Shown piece by piece: positions 32,888-44,682 of a stretch of 64,000 nucleotides of DNA. The notes under the pieces are model-generated. The model did not search any database, was not told where the DNA came from, and saw only the letters and a list, made by a program, of their open reading frames with translations. Each line of letters begins with the position of its first letter. Position 1 is the first letter of the stretch. The stretch spans positions 40,360,069-40,424,068 of the forward strand of contig CM023535.1 of assembly GCA_013350335.1 (NCBI GenBank), in the 5' to 3' direction. The translations under genes were made by a program, and so were the position numbers. Origin of the DNA: Chimonanthus salicifolius. Its lineage: Eukaryota > Streptophyta > Magnoliopsida > Laurales > Calycanthaceae.

Positions 32888-33777
32888 AAAAAGCTGCAGA
32901 AGAAGACCAGTACATTCAGTCGAAGGTCCGTATGACCACGGAACAACCTGGAGGATCATATACATGGCGCCAAGGGTTATTACTATACAAAGGAAGAGTC
33001 ATTGTTTCGAACGATGCCGCCTTGCGGGCCAAACTGTTACACGAAATGCATGACACCAAGGTGGGGGGTCATTCGGGCGTCCTACGTACGTTCAAGAAGT
33101 TGGGGCAGCAGTTTTATTGGCCTGGAATGCATAGATCAGTGCAAGACTACGTCAAAGGATGCGAGGTCTGCCAGAAAATAAAAGCCGAGACTTTAGCTCC
33201 AGCTGGGCTTCTTCAACCGCTGCCGATCCCGTGCCAAGTATGGGACGACATCACCTTAGACTTTATTGAGGGCTTACCGGTTTCGCAAGGAAAAAACACC
33301 ATCATGGTAGTGGTCGACAAACTTAGTAAGTCCGCTCATTTCCTTACTTTAAGTCATCCTTTTACTGCAAGAACTGTAGCCGAAAAATTTGTGGAAGGCG
33401 TTATCAAGCTTCACGGCATGCCCAAATCAATTGTCAGTGACCGGGACCCAATCTTCATCAGTAACTTCTGGAAGGAATTTTTCAAGCTGTCGGGCTCCAA
33501 ACTACAGCTCAGCTCCGCATACCACCCGCAGACGGATGGCCAGACGGAAGTCATCAATCGCTGCGTCGAACAATATCTTCGGTGTTTTGTTCATCAGTGG
33601 CCACGGAGATGGAGCGGCTATTTACCTTGGGCGGAATACTGGTATAATACGACTTACCATATTTCGACAGGGATGACCCCTTTTCAGGCGCTGTATGGAA
33701 GATTGCCGCCCCCCATTCCGACGTACAAAGACGGCCTTTCACCGGTACATGAGGTTGATCAGCAACTCATAAATTGA
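32888..33777 (+). pseudogene. Integrase of the gypsy element
   Basis: The HHCC zinc module (EMHDTKVGGHSG ... GCEVCQKIK) is followed by the catalytic triad: Asp at 33259 (TLDFIEG), Asp at 33439 (SDRDPIF) and Glu at 33547 (DGQTEV). The last two are 35 residues apart as required. The stop at 33775 lies before the C-terminal part. The upstream stop at 32875 and the frameshift cut it off from RT. Confidence 0.92.
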
Positions 33778-34386
33778 GACGAACTGTTACGGCAACTAAA
33801 GGCCAACTTAGAAAGATCGGTGAACAGAATGAAGCAGATGGCGGATAGGAAGAGAAGGGACATTTCATTCGATGTCGGCGAAAAGGTACTTTTGAAGCTG
33901 CACCCATACCGCCAGCAAACGGTCTTCAAACGGGTCCATCAGAAACTAGCTAGCCGTTTTTATGGGCCCTACCAGATTTTAGAGAAGATCGGACCAGTCG
34001 CATACAAATTACAACTACCAGAAGGGACACGCATTCATCCGGTGTTCCACGTGTCACTACTTAAGCGATACCAGGACAACGGGGGAATTGCTGAGACCAA
34101 ACAAGCTGAGTTACCACCATTCACCGACGAAGGAGTAGTTATTTTGGAGCCTCAAGCTATTTTAGACTACCGCTGGATCATGCAAGGAACCCAGCTTGTC
34201 GAAGAAAGCTTGGTGCGCTGGAAGCATCTTCCAGCCGAGGAAGCAACGTGGGAACCAACAGACATGCTACGGGAGAGGTTCCCAAAAATGGACCTTGAGG
34301 ACAAGGATCCACTTGATGGGGGAGGTATTGAAAGGCCAAGGCATTCTGCAAGGAGCTATAAGCCGAATCCCAAGTACTTGGGATAA
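33778..34386 (+). pseudogene. Integrase C-terminus and chromodomain of the gypsy element
   Basis: Continues the integrase frame after the stop: GEKVLLKLHPYRQQ, then HPVFHVSLLKRY, then a chromodomain (about 34135-34290) with VRWKHLPAEEATWEP. This domain in relatives directs insertion to chromatin marks. The frame ends with TAA at 34384-34386, inside the 3' LTR, so the last 19 codons are LTR-encoded. Confidence 0.9.
34315..34328 (+). other. Polypurine tract of the gypsy element
   Basis: GATGGGGGAGGTAT directly before the 3' LTR. It overlaps codons of the chromodomain-end frame. Confidence 0.75.
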
Positions 34387-34717
34387 GCTTCAGTGGGTCT
34401 TGCACGTGTAGAATAACAGATAAGCTTCAGTGGGTTGTGTAGTTGAGAGTTTTATGTATGAATGGGTCCTCAGTTGGTTGAGAGTTTTACGTCACTTTTC
34501 TTTCATGCAGTTATGTTGGGTTCTTAGGTGTCCAGTTATTTGTTCCTAGTTTCTTTCATTTCAGTTTGCTTGCTTGTATGTGGCCTTGCTTATTTAAGCA
34601 GCCATCAGTTGTTAATAAAGGAAAAAAGAAATCATTTGCATTCAAATTGTGGTACTTTTCTCACCCGAAGAGAAACAAGTTATATTAGCATTTATATACT
34701 TGAGTTGGGACCTACCA
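34329..34717 (+). repeat. 3' LTR of the gypsy element
   Basis: Starts TGAAAGGCC and ends GACCTACCA. Three substitutions in 389 bp relative to the 5' LTR (0.8%). Confidence 0.95.
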
Positions 34718-34722
34718 CAAAG

Positions 34723-34990
34723 CACCTACTATTACCTCTCTCTCTCTCTCACCCTCTCTTTAATCTGGTAGACTAAAGTAGAAGATAGGAGGATACAATC
34801 TGGAGCGAAAATGCAGATTGCCTGAGAGAATAGGATTTATTTCCCTAGTCTTCCTTCAAGTTGAGATTCTTTCTCTATTGATTAAGCAAATGATGGATGA
34901 ATATCACCAGATGCCAATTTGTTAGGGACTCAGAAAATTATCATTTTGTTCTACCAAAGCTAGAAAATTACCTCCCTCCTCCTCTCTAGG
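34723..34990 (+). pseudogene. Duplicated tail of the TMEM87-like gene
   Basis: GAAGATAGGAGGATACAATC followed by TGGAGC near 34780 matches the end of the coding region and the stop (GAAGATAAGAGAGAATAATC then TGGAGC at 29236-29265), with the stop codon lost. Homology continues through ATTTCCCTA, GATTCTTTCTC, GATGCCAATTTGTTAGGGAC and TTGTTCTACCAAAG. This is a diverged partial duplication of the 3' end. It predates the retrotransposon, which sits between the two copies. Confidence 0.6.
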
Positions 34991-35407
34991 GAGAAATATC
35001 TCATACAAGTAAAAGTATAATGCATCAGACGTTTCTATGCTCTTGAAAAATTGGCGAAGACACGTTATAGTCACTTTTTTACCCTGAATGAACTAAAATA
35101 TTCTGCTGCTAGAAGAGCCGCTGGCAGGAAGCCCTCAAATGGCTAGAAAATAACGGATCACTTCCAGCCCGGCACATACAGCCAGCAGTGCACTTGGCAC
35201 TGCTAATTGGTGTTGTAATCTTAAATCTTAATTTGATGCAGAAGTACATTTGCAGTCAGCACAGAATATCCACTCTTCTTATTTTTTATTTTTTTTAATT
35301 GCTCCCAAAAAAGAATCTTCTATCATGGCAAGCTACTGGGTAACAAAAATGCCATGATATCTTGCATGCAGACCACAGAGATACTAACTAGTAACTACGA
35401 AGATCCT
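34991..35407. other. Unassigned spacer
   Basis: No coding or element features recognised. T-run near 35280. Confidence 0.4.
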
Positions 35408-35815
35408 TCATAAATGGGCACTCCCATCTTCCCTACTATTAAAGAAAACTGGAAGAAAACTTCTCCCAATACCACAAGCTGAATCCATTCTATTCCCGTG
35501 GTTACCTAGACCTCGGAAATCCAATGTGGTGTCGTCATTTGTGCAGATAAGGGATGTGAGGGATGCAGCGACCTCACCTGCAAACCAAATGAGCTCCCCA
35601 TCTACAGGCATGAGGAGCTGGGCTGGGCTAGGCTGGACCCAAGGTGGAAGTGGTAATGACCAAGCGCAGCAGCGAGTGACTGGGCTACTTGACTTCCAGT
35701 GACCATGATGGCCACATTGGCAGCAGAATTGATGACCGGGAGACCAAACGTGATACTATCTCTTGGTGCATCAGACATAGGATACCCAAGGTGAAAAAAT
35801 GGCTGCTGGAAGATA
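35408..35815 (-). pseudogene. 6-phosphogluconolactonase pseudogene, C-terminal part
   Basis: The minus strand reads GYPMSDAPRDSITFGLPVIN then SAANVAIMVTGSQVAQSL. This is the region of plant 6-phosphogluconolactonase after the catalytic loop (ITFTLPVINSAAN is the family signature). After a frameshift near 35605, MPVDGELIWFAGEVAAS matches the C-terminal TDGxLxWFxDxxAAS. The enzyme hydrolyses 6-phosphogluconolactone in the pentose phosphate pathway. This copy is broken and its other part lies at 37250-37486. Confidence 0.75.
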
Positions 35816-37249
35816 TCAGCCATATCGCCTGATATCCATCATATCGGATATCAGCTGATCTCTCTCTCCAGCCGATTATAAATTTTTTTTTTTTTAAATA
35901 AAAATTCTAGAAAATTTAGAGAAGAATCTGGAGATTATAGGGATTATGAATATGTAATTTTTCCATTAAATATCGGACATCTACATGTTAAAAAATAATT
36001 TTCAAGTTATGAAATCGAGATTTCCAAAAAAAATAATTAAATATAAGATAACAAAAAGTAATAGAAAAATTACAAAAAAAATTGTAGAAATATTTTGATA
36101 ATTTGTTGACTTATGTAAAGAGTGTACTTTTTAAATTATGACATATATAATTTTATAATTAATTAATATAATGGTTGAAAATTTAGAAAAAGTTGAAGAA
36201 TAATCCAAACAAATTTCTAGAAATATTATGATAATTTTTTTAAGTTAGTTATTGAACTGATAAGCACTCAAATGTATATAATGCAGTCGAATATTCAAAA
36301 AAATTGTGATAATATGCATTCTAATTTCATATTTATTATAAAAAAAATTGTTCTATTACAATAAATGTAAAATCAATATGGAGGTTCTTCGAACTTGTAA
36401 CTGGGGACGTTATAATGAATGATGAATAAATGTTGTACATTTGTCTTACAAATTAAGAAATGTACTTGTATATTGTAATTGTTGGAAGACAATTCAAGTG
36501 TATTTCTTGACTTTTTTGTCTATAGGATTTTTATTTGATTTATATGATAATTAAATCCAAACTCTTTTGAGAATCACACTATTCTAGCTTGAGATTATAA
36601 GCATAATATAGGCATTTAATAGTAACATATGTTTTTGTTTATGCACATTATTGTTAAATGATCAAAATGATTAATTAGAATATTTTATATATTTTCAATG
36701 TTTTCTCATAATTTTTATTATATAATTTTATATTATCTTTTTTCAAAATAAAATGTCAAAATGGGCACAATGCCAAAACATTTCACGAACATATAAAACC
36801 AAAATGAGTTCGAGAACAGATGCGACGCATCCAAATGACTCTAAATTTAGTGTAGCATGGTAGAGGTGCAACTAGCGATATTTTCAACATATCGGATATC
36901 TTGGGCGGCGAGACAAATCAAGTGAAATATCGCAACAATATCGCCATTTTACCACCAATTTTTGCATGGGCCCCACGTGGAATTCAAAAGTAAAAAATTT
37001 ACCTCCAACGCAAATCGGCCCAAGTAACCCGATATCGGCTATCGAGACTGATACTTGCACAGAAATATCGGCCAATATCGTCTCAAAAAAGTTTTTTTTT
37101 TAGATTTTTTTTAAAAAAATAGTTTTTACTGATATTTAAGTTTATCGGCCGATTTTCAAGCAGATCAGATGGCCAAAATATCGTCCTAGATGCCCGATTT
37201 TTAATATGTACAGCTAATACTAAATATATCGGCCGATTTTTTTACCCTT
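35816..37249. mobile_element. Unclassified insertion with ATATCGG-rich ends
   Basis: It splits the 6-phosphogluconolactonase pseudogene. Both ends are crowded with GATATC / ATATCGG / ATCGGCCGAT motifs (35806-35875 and 36880-37240). The middle 1 kb is very AT-rich and non-coding. The motifs are self-complementary, so the ends could pair. Exact boundaries and target duplication are uncertain. The 63-codon frame at 36884 is inside the motif cluster and not a gene. Confidence 0.5.
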
Positions 37250-37486
37250 GAGGACATCCACTGGGTCCCCTCTCCCAGAAGGGGGTGGCGGAGAAAAAGC
37301 GATACCACACTTCCATCACTCCGGAGAACAAGGAGTATGAGGTCGAATCTGGGGCAGTCACTAGACCTAGAAACACCCACTGTTCCATTACGCACTAGCT
37401 GACGGATCATAAACTCACAGTCCTCAGTAGCTGCCTCAGCCGACACACCATAGTTCACACTGCACAGAGACAACATGTGCTGGGAG
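37250..37486 (-). pseudogene. 6-phosphogluconolactonase pseudogene, central part
   Basis: The minus strand reads NYGVSAEAATEDCEFMIRQL, then SSDCPRFDLILLVLRSDGS and SLFLRHPLLGEGTQW. Family members have FDLILLGLGxDGHxASLFPxHP, so the catalytic DGH is DGS here and two glycines are lost. The right end is cut at 37486 by the hAT-type element. Sequence past its other end (52564 on) may continue the gene (a possible ILPAHVVSV remnant), but this is weak. Confidence 0.8.
37479..37486. repeat. 8-bp target duplication GCTGGGAG (left)
   Basis: Identical to 52556-52563, 15 kb away. Confidence 0.9.
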
Positions 37487-38226
37487 TAGGGGTGTAAATG
37501 GGTCCAGATCAGGCCCATTAGCGTTATTGGACCATCCAAATCCGGCCCATTTACACAAGATCTATTAGGATATGGATCTGGACGGTCCAATAAGCTTATT
37601 GGACCGTCCACGGCCCATAAAGGGTCCAATAAGCTTATTTAGTCTAATTTGATTTGTTTAATAATCTTTAAACTTTATAATAGTTAAAAAATATTAATTA
37701 ATTTGATAAAAATATTTTTTATGAACTATGTATTAAACAATTGACATTTTTAATATATGCATCAACATCCACATGAGTAATTAAAATTAATTCCTTTATC
37801 ATTTTTTTTTCTTTTGAGTATTTGTTTTTGACACTTTAAAAATATGCTGAAAAACTAGTAAAGTATCATCTATCATTATAAAACTTAAAAATAATAATCC
37901 CAATGGTGAGAGACTGATAGAGTAATCACATCAACGGTCAAGATCATCTTAAGGTCCGAAACACTAAAACAAAATAAAATAAAATAATACAAATTACAAA
38001 TATTAAATAAAAAATGCATTTAAAATAAAATATCATATCTCTTTCGTGGGCTTCCAAAATCAAACCTGAGTAGCAAAAGTGAGAAAATGCATTAACGATG
38101 CAATATAAAAAATAATAATTATAAATGAGATTAAGCAAAATTGCCTCAGCATAAAAAAAAAAATGCTTCTTATGGAGTGAGAGAGAGACCTATATCATGA
38201 AGAATGCCGCAAATTCTACCAACAAA

Positions 38227-38660
38227 GTTAGAAATAAGAGTAAGGAAGGAGTAGGAGTTTAAAGACAAAAATTTAACATGTAATAAAAAATAAATAAATT
38301 TAGAAAAGAGAATTTTGGTTGGATCATTGCTCCCAACCATCCCTTTCACATAGGAACCTGAGCTTTCAGGTCATTCCCTTTGCCCACCTTCTTCTTCTTC
38401 TCCTTCTTCGTACAAGTCAAATTCTCTCTTTTTATTACCTACACAGTTAAAAATAAGAGTACGGAAGGAGTTTAAAGACAAAAATGTAAAATGTAATAAA
38501 AAATAAATAAATTTTAAAAAGAGAATTTTGGTTGGATCATTGCTCCCAACCATCCTTTTCAAATAGGAACCTGAGCTTTCAAGTCAGTCCCTTTGCCCAC
38601 CTTCTTCTCCTTCTCCTTCTTTCGTGCAAGTCAAATTTTCTTTTTATGTACTTGTTCCTT
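38227..38660 (+). repeat. 219-bp tandem duplication in the hAT-type element
   Basis: GTTAGAAATAAGAGTAAGGA at 38227 recurs as GTTAAAAATAAGAGTACGGA at 38446. Both units contain GAGAATTTTGGTTGGATCAT and CTTCTTCTCCTTCTT. Two copies with about 5-8% difference. Confidence 0.85.
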
Positions 38661-40172
38661 TCTCTCTAATTTAATTTCTTCCTCTTCATCCTCTTCTTCA
38701 TTTCCCTCCAAAAAACAAAAAAAAAAAATTCAAATAATTAAGGTTACTTTTACTTTTCACAGGGAAAACATATAGAATCTTTAAAATTGCTCAATCTGGC
38801 GCATATGAAGTACCTAAAGTTGTAGAACCATCCAGTGATAGGCACTGCCATGAACAGAAAGTGGAATTACAACATAAAGAGAACAGAGTACCACTATGCA
38901 GTTCATATTTGGACTTGGTAAATTCTTTCTATAAATCCACTACCTTAACATAAGTTATTGTTGAGGCGCAAAAGTAGAGGCATCAATATCATCCACAGCA
39001 CATGTAAGTCAAACATAAGAAAAACCATAAAACGAATTGATATTGATCGGGTAAAATTTTATTTAAAACTTAAAGGATTACCACTCATTATTGGCAGTCC
39101 ACGTAGAACCCAAACTCATATTACTATCCTCAACTTCAAGCGAGTCCAACTCCTATCCACCTAAGAATAGAGAGATATCCATACAAAGAATAAGGAGGAT
39201 GATAGATGCTATGGGAAACATCAATAATTAATGATGAGAGCATACATTCCATAAGAAGATGAGAAAAAACTTGCAAGCAACATAAATGTAAATTTTCCAC
39301 AAACTCAACAACCCACAAACTCAACCCAACATAAATGATATAAATGTAAATGGAACATAATGACATAGATGTAAATGGAACATACTTCAACCCTAAACAC
39401 CATCTGCTCTTGTAGAAAAGCCTAACATTCTCGCAATACCGTCATAATTTTTCACTTTCAATGGCCAACCAAATCAGTGCATGAGCAGTACAGTGACAAT
39501 CTTGATGTTTGGTCATAAAATCTCCTTATTTGATGTCTGGTCATAAGATCTGTCATAGAATTCAATGGAACTCATCCAGTAAGGCTTATTATCAACCGCT
39601 TAACCTTTTTGTTGCTGCAAATTGTGTTGAACACTGAACCATTCCAACTGTATGATTTGGAGGCATGGAGTTTTGTCCTTGCTGCTGTTGCTGCTTCTTC
39701 CTGTATCTCATCATACTTTACTCATGGGAAAAATCACTTTCACCAGTCTCTAGTCTCTACTGGAAATGCAGATTTGCTTTCAAAGCACCAAGTATCATAA
39801 GGTCTTGGAGGGCCTTATCATGAGAAAATCACTTATGCTCAGCATTTAGCAACATTGTCTGCTTCCCTGACAAAAATGTCAATCTTCCATTGATTCCATT
39901 GCTAAGTGTAATTTGTAATTATATATCGAAGATTTAAATTAGGAATGACTAGAAAGACCCAGTTCAAAATTTTGGGTCTTTTCCTCATTAGCTGTCTATG
40001 ATTTTCTAGATCTTATGAAAATGATGTCTTCTTTAAAAAAGAAAACAATTTACTGTATCCAAGATAATCTTTTAAATTTGGAACTTTCTATATAAGAAAA
40101 TTATTTTGTTTTCTTTTAAAGGTTATCTAAAACACTTGAAAATGCATGCAAATGATTGAAACAACTAAAATG

Positions 40173-40174
<2 letters not shown>
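38661..40174. other. hAT-type element interior, unassigned
   Basis: AT-rich, several short unsupported open frames. No transposase motif seen. Confidence 0.4.

Positions 40175-40213
<39 letters not shown>
40175..40213. repeat. (AT)n microsatellite
   Basis: 39 bases of perfect AT. Confidence 0.95.
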
Positions 40214-40217
<4 letters not shown>

Positions 40218-40946
40218 TAGTAAACTTTTTAAAGACATATGTAGAGAGAGTCAAGAAGGATATGTTAAAACAGAGTGACGGAGAGTAAAACAGTTCAATT
40301 GGAAATTATTTATAAACTAGAGAAAGGGTAAGAATTAAAGAGCATAAAAAAGGGTAAAGTTGAATATGGAGCAAAAGAAGATAGGGTGTTTGATACGAAA
40401 AACGAAGGAAAATAGGGTGTTTGGTACGAAAAATAGAAATGTGGGACTAAAAAATTTGACTCTATATTAAAAAAAAAAATTGTTTGAAATGTAGATTTGA
40501 TTAAATTGATTACATGCCCATGAGGCCTCAATAGCTAGGGTATTTATATTTACCTAATTCTTGTAGTGACTGATTCCTGAAAGGAATCCATTGCTAGTAA
40601 CATTTCAATTCAGAATTCATTCAGGTGAATCATTTGCCAGTGCAGTTCTTCTACATGGTCCATAAACCCTTAAGGAGAATCATTCAGTCAGGGACACAAT
40701 ATGTAAAAAAGAATCAATATCCAAACTACAAATCGGACTTAAAAAATTACAGAAGAACCACAAATAAAATGCACTGAAAAGAACCCCAAATAAAATGCAC
40801 TTAATGCTGATCAAATTTCTACAATGGATAAACACCAACTCCCACATCTTAAAACTAGCAAACAAGCCTCCTAAGTTCTAACCACATCACCATGGCAATG
40901 AAAAGAAAACCCAAAAAGAAGACAAAGGGAAAGGGAAAAAGGGACA
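40214..40946. other. hAT-type element interior, unassigned
   Basis: Includes a duplicated ATAGGGTGTTTGATACGAAA / ATAGGGTGTTTGGTACGAAA (40381, 40412). No gene seen. Confidence 0.4.
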
Positions 40947-41301
40947 TATAACACCCCGGATTTTCAAGTTATCAATATATATGAAATTTGCCCATTTAAA
41001 TTATGAATTATTGGATATATACCTTAGATGGGTAAGTAGTTGGGTCAATTGCCCAATTAAGACCCAACAGATGGTGGTTATGGTTCAATTGAATTAATTG
41101 GGTCAAGATTGTTAATTGGGTCAAGATGCTCAATTGGGACCCAATGGGTCGTGTTTGACTTGGTTGACTACCAAGTGAGTTCAAGCCTAATTAAATTGGG
41201 CTGAATTGAGTTGGAAGGGAATCAAGTGATTAACTTGATTTTAAGTGAGTTAAGTGAGTTGAGTTTAAAAGAATTAAAATTGAGTTATGGTGAGTTGAGT
41301 G

Positions 41302-44300
41302 TGTAACGCCCCGCCCTTTTTCACTCGCTTTTTCCCATAAATACAGTCTATTTTTTTTTTTTTTATAACAGAGTAGAGTGATAGAGCGCAGGACGTCACG
41401 ATGCGAGCTAAGTCTGAATTTCCAAAATCCGACCCTTAACTACCCAACCCTATGTGTGTATGGACCAAGTCCACGAAAATGGTTCACACATAGCAATATC
41501 AACTTGCAGAATAAAAATCATAACCTGAGGAATCATAACATCAATTTGCGGAATCATAATAGAACCAAGGTCTATTCCAAACAGATAGCAAAGTACGTCA
41601 AGTCCTTATCCATAATTAAAACATCATAATTATCTAATAAATCGTCCAACCATCTAAGTTATTACATTCCGAAACCTAGATACTCGAATACAAGTTCATG
41701 AGTAACTTTATTCAAAACATATAAAATAAGTCTTCCAAGCTCCTATGCCTGGCCCGTCTTGCGTTCATCGTTCCCATAATTTCCTGTATCATCAACTAGG
41801 GTAGAAGTAGGGCGGTAGAACAACGCGCTCAGTAGGTATTCCAGTTACGGCTAACACATGGTTAGTACAAAACATATATTATAACATAATATCCAAAACC
41901 ATAAAACCATGCTATGCAATGATGACAAATGTAATGAGTCCCACCCATCACATGTACATAAAAGTACCCACCACATAGGTCTTTCGGACGCCCCGACGGA
42001 GTGTGGACCCTCCGGAATCTTATTGATGGAAATCACATTAAGGTACCGCACATAGGTTTTTCGGACGCCCCGACGGAGTGTGACCCCTCCGGTTACAAAT
42101 CCTTCACCCCATGCCATGCATGAGATGCCAATGAAATACATGCTATTTTATAACATAAATATAGCATTTAAAATCACCTTTAAAACATATCCAACACATG
42201 CTATTTATACAAATAAACATAGCATTTAAAATCAATAAAAAGCAGGTCCTTTAAAACATAATCTCATAAAAAATAAGATAAACACAAAGTACATAAACCA
42301 TGGTTTCAAAAAGGTGGAATCCTACCAAAGACCGTTACGTATCTTTGCGTCTTTCGTTTGGTAACCACTCACGATTGCAAACGTCGTGTGAGATCCCGTT
42401 ACCTTATAACACAATAATTAATCATAATCAAGTCCCACTTGATTTTCAAGGTTCTAAGTCCATAAAAAAAACCCCATGGGGTTCGGCCATACACTATGGC
42501 CGAAACCCATGGTCTACCATTTTTGTCCATAATTACAATAATGCCATTGTTCATAACTATAGCCCTTTTTCTTGATTAGGTTCCAAATAATTCATTCGTA
42601 CTTCTTTTAATCCAAAACACATAGTCCCATAAATAATTCATGGGGTTCGGCCATACACCATGGCCGAACCCAATGTTCAATATTTTCACAAAATTACAAA
42701 ATTGCCATTGATTCCCTCATTCATTTAAATTTACAATAAGAACTTACAAAATTTCTTAACCAAATCAGGTCATCAAATACAACTCATGGGGTTCGGCCAT
42801 ACATCATGGCCGAACCCATGATTCTCCACTTTGGCATGTAATTACATTTTTGCCATTACCTTCATCATCAAACCATAACATACATTTTTGATTCATGGAG
42901 TTCGGCCATACACCTGGCCGAACCCATGATATCTTTGTTTCCAATCTTATCTCCACTTTCTATATTTAGAAGGTTTCCAAATTAATCTTCCACCCTTCCA
43001 TAATTGGAAGGTTTCCATAAATAATCTCTACCTTCCAATATTAGATAGTTTCCATAAATAAACTCCACCTTTCTATAATTGGAAGGTTTCCAAATTAATC
43101 TTCCATGGTCTATAATTAGATACTTTCTAATTTCAATGTCCACCTTCCAAGAATAGAAACTTTCCATAAATACCACTTTTTAATTTGGCAACCTCCTTCC
43201 TTAATTAGAAGCTTTCTAATTTAGCCAACTCCTTCCATAATTGGAAGCTTTCCAAACTTAGCAACAAAATGCATTTACCAATCCAAAACAACTCCATGGG
43301 GTTTGGCCATACACCATGGCCGAACCCTATGGTTCATGATCTTGATTATTTAATCCCTTGAAAAGCTACATATCAATAACATTAACCTCTTATTAAATTT
43401 AACTGATTACCATCCATTATAATCAATTAAAAACATAAATATAATTGATGGGGTTCGGCCATACACCATGGCCGAACCTCACCCCTTTCTTTCCCATTCT
43501 TTTGATCCAATCAACTTAGCCATAAAGCAATCATGGTTCGGCCATGCCATGGCCGACCCACATCCCTAACCATATCTCCATTTAAAATCCTTTTAAGACA
43601 TAAGCATAAATCCATGATCTTCATGTTTGAAAGCCCCATGAACTTATTAATAACTTCCATGGTTTTCATTCTTAATAACCCAATGAAATAAACCATATCT
43701 TCCTTTAATCAATCATGGGGTTCGGCCATTCACCATGGCCGAACCCTATGGTTCTTTTCTTTCCATTTAAAAATTATCAAATCATCATTCAAACTTCTTC
43801 CATGGGGTTCGGCCAAACACCATGGCCGAACCCTATGGTTATTTTTATTTCAAAACAATTTTATCAAATAAAAATACTAACCGTTTCCGATTTCTTGTTC
43901 TTCCAATCCTTCTCCTTTCTTCTTAATTTTTCCAAACCAAATAAACAACTTGCTGGCTGCCTTCTTCTTCTCCTTGATCTTTGGCGAGAATGAGAGATTG
44001 AGAGAGATAGAGAGCAAGAGTTCGAATAGGGTGTAAAACTGTGAGCCTCCCTATGTCTCCCCTTTTATCACTTCCTCTTGATCCAAAATTAGAAGGTGCT
44101 AAGATACACCATGCCCCATTGCCGTGTACCCTCTTATCTAGATTAGATAATGCCGTGAGCCCCTCCTTCTTTCCAATTAATCCCATAATAGAAAGTACCA
44201 TGCGCCCGTTATTTATTTTTGGCCATTGCCGACCTTGGCTTCCCATTCCATGCGCATAACATATAGATATTCATATCTATCATTCGGCCATGCACATTTA

Positions 44301-44682
44301 TTTTTATTCTTAGATAACTTCTTTATTTAATTTTAGACAATTTCTTGAATATGCAAGTCCTAAATATTTTATCAAAATATTCTAGCATATCACATAGATA
44401 TGCATATCACTTATGTGCATAAACTTGGATTTAATAATTAAAATTCGGCCATGCACTATCCCATACACGGCCATACAATCTTTAAATATCTTATCAAGAT
44501 ATTGTAGCATATTATTTAATGTTTAGTCCCATTTAATTTTCAGTGGAACCAATCCCCCAATTCGTTGGTTCCTAATTGGGTCATAGCCCAATTCTTTATC
44601 CATATAAGTTCCAAGACTAATATTCACAATTTAAAAGAATAATTTTCATATAAATAATAAAATGAAAATCCGGGGTATTACA
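41302..44682 (-). mobile_element. Giant solo LTR, 3,381 bp, TSD GAGTG
   Basis: The plus strand starts TGTAACGCCCCGCCC and ends CCGGGGTATTACA, with GAGTG at 41297-41301 and 44683-44687. It lies in opposite orientation to its host LTR. Contents are the conserved tail (41380-42420), palindrome array (42480-43831) and AT-rich leader. The open frames at 43715-44259 are in the array or leader and not supported. Confidence 0.9.
42480..43831 (-). repeat. Palindrome array, about 9 copies
   Basis: TTCGGCCAT/ATGGCCGAA dyads near 42480, 42645, 42790, 42900, 43302, 43446, 43533, 43720 and 43808. Between 42960 and 43260 the spacer holds its own short repeat: CTTCCATAATTGGAAG and AGGTTTCCATAAAT variants. 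Confidence 0.85.

Larger units (their letters stand above)
29560..34717 (+). mobile_element. Ty3/gypsy chromovirus, 5,158 bp, structurally complete, coding-dead
   Basis: Two 389-bp LTRs (29560-29948, 34329-34717) differ at 3 positions. Perfect CAAAG duplications lie at 29555-29559 and 34718-34722. Domain order is gag, zinc knuckle, protease, RT, RNase H, integrase, chromodomain, as in Ty3 chromoviruses. The small LTRs and total size fit the Reina-type lineage (inference). In-frame stops lie at 30000, 30153, 30372, 31166, 32174, 32588, 32875 and 33775, and frameshifts near 30441-30446 and 32804-32812. No product can be made. The element lies 300 bp downstream of the host gene, same strand. Confidence 0.95.

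Noticed and set aside
37201..37629. 142-codon minus frame as an intact gene
   Set aside because: Only 37250-37486 is protein-like. The rest reads into the hAT terminus on one side and the ATATCGG insertion on the other.
42982..43176. Minus-strand frame in CTTCCATAATTGGAAG repeats
   Set aside because: Simple repeat translation inside a solo LTR spacer.
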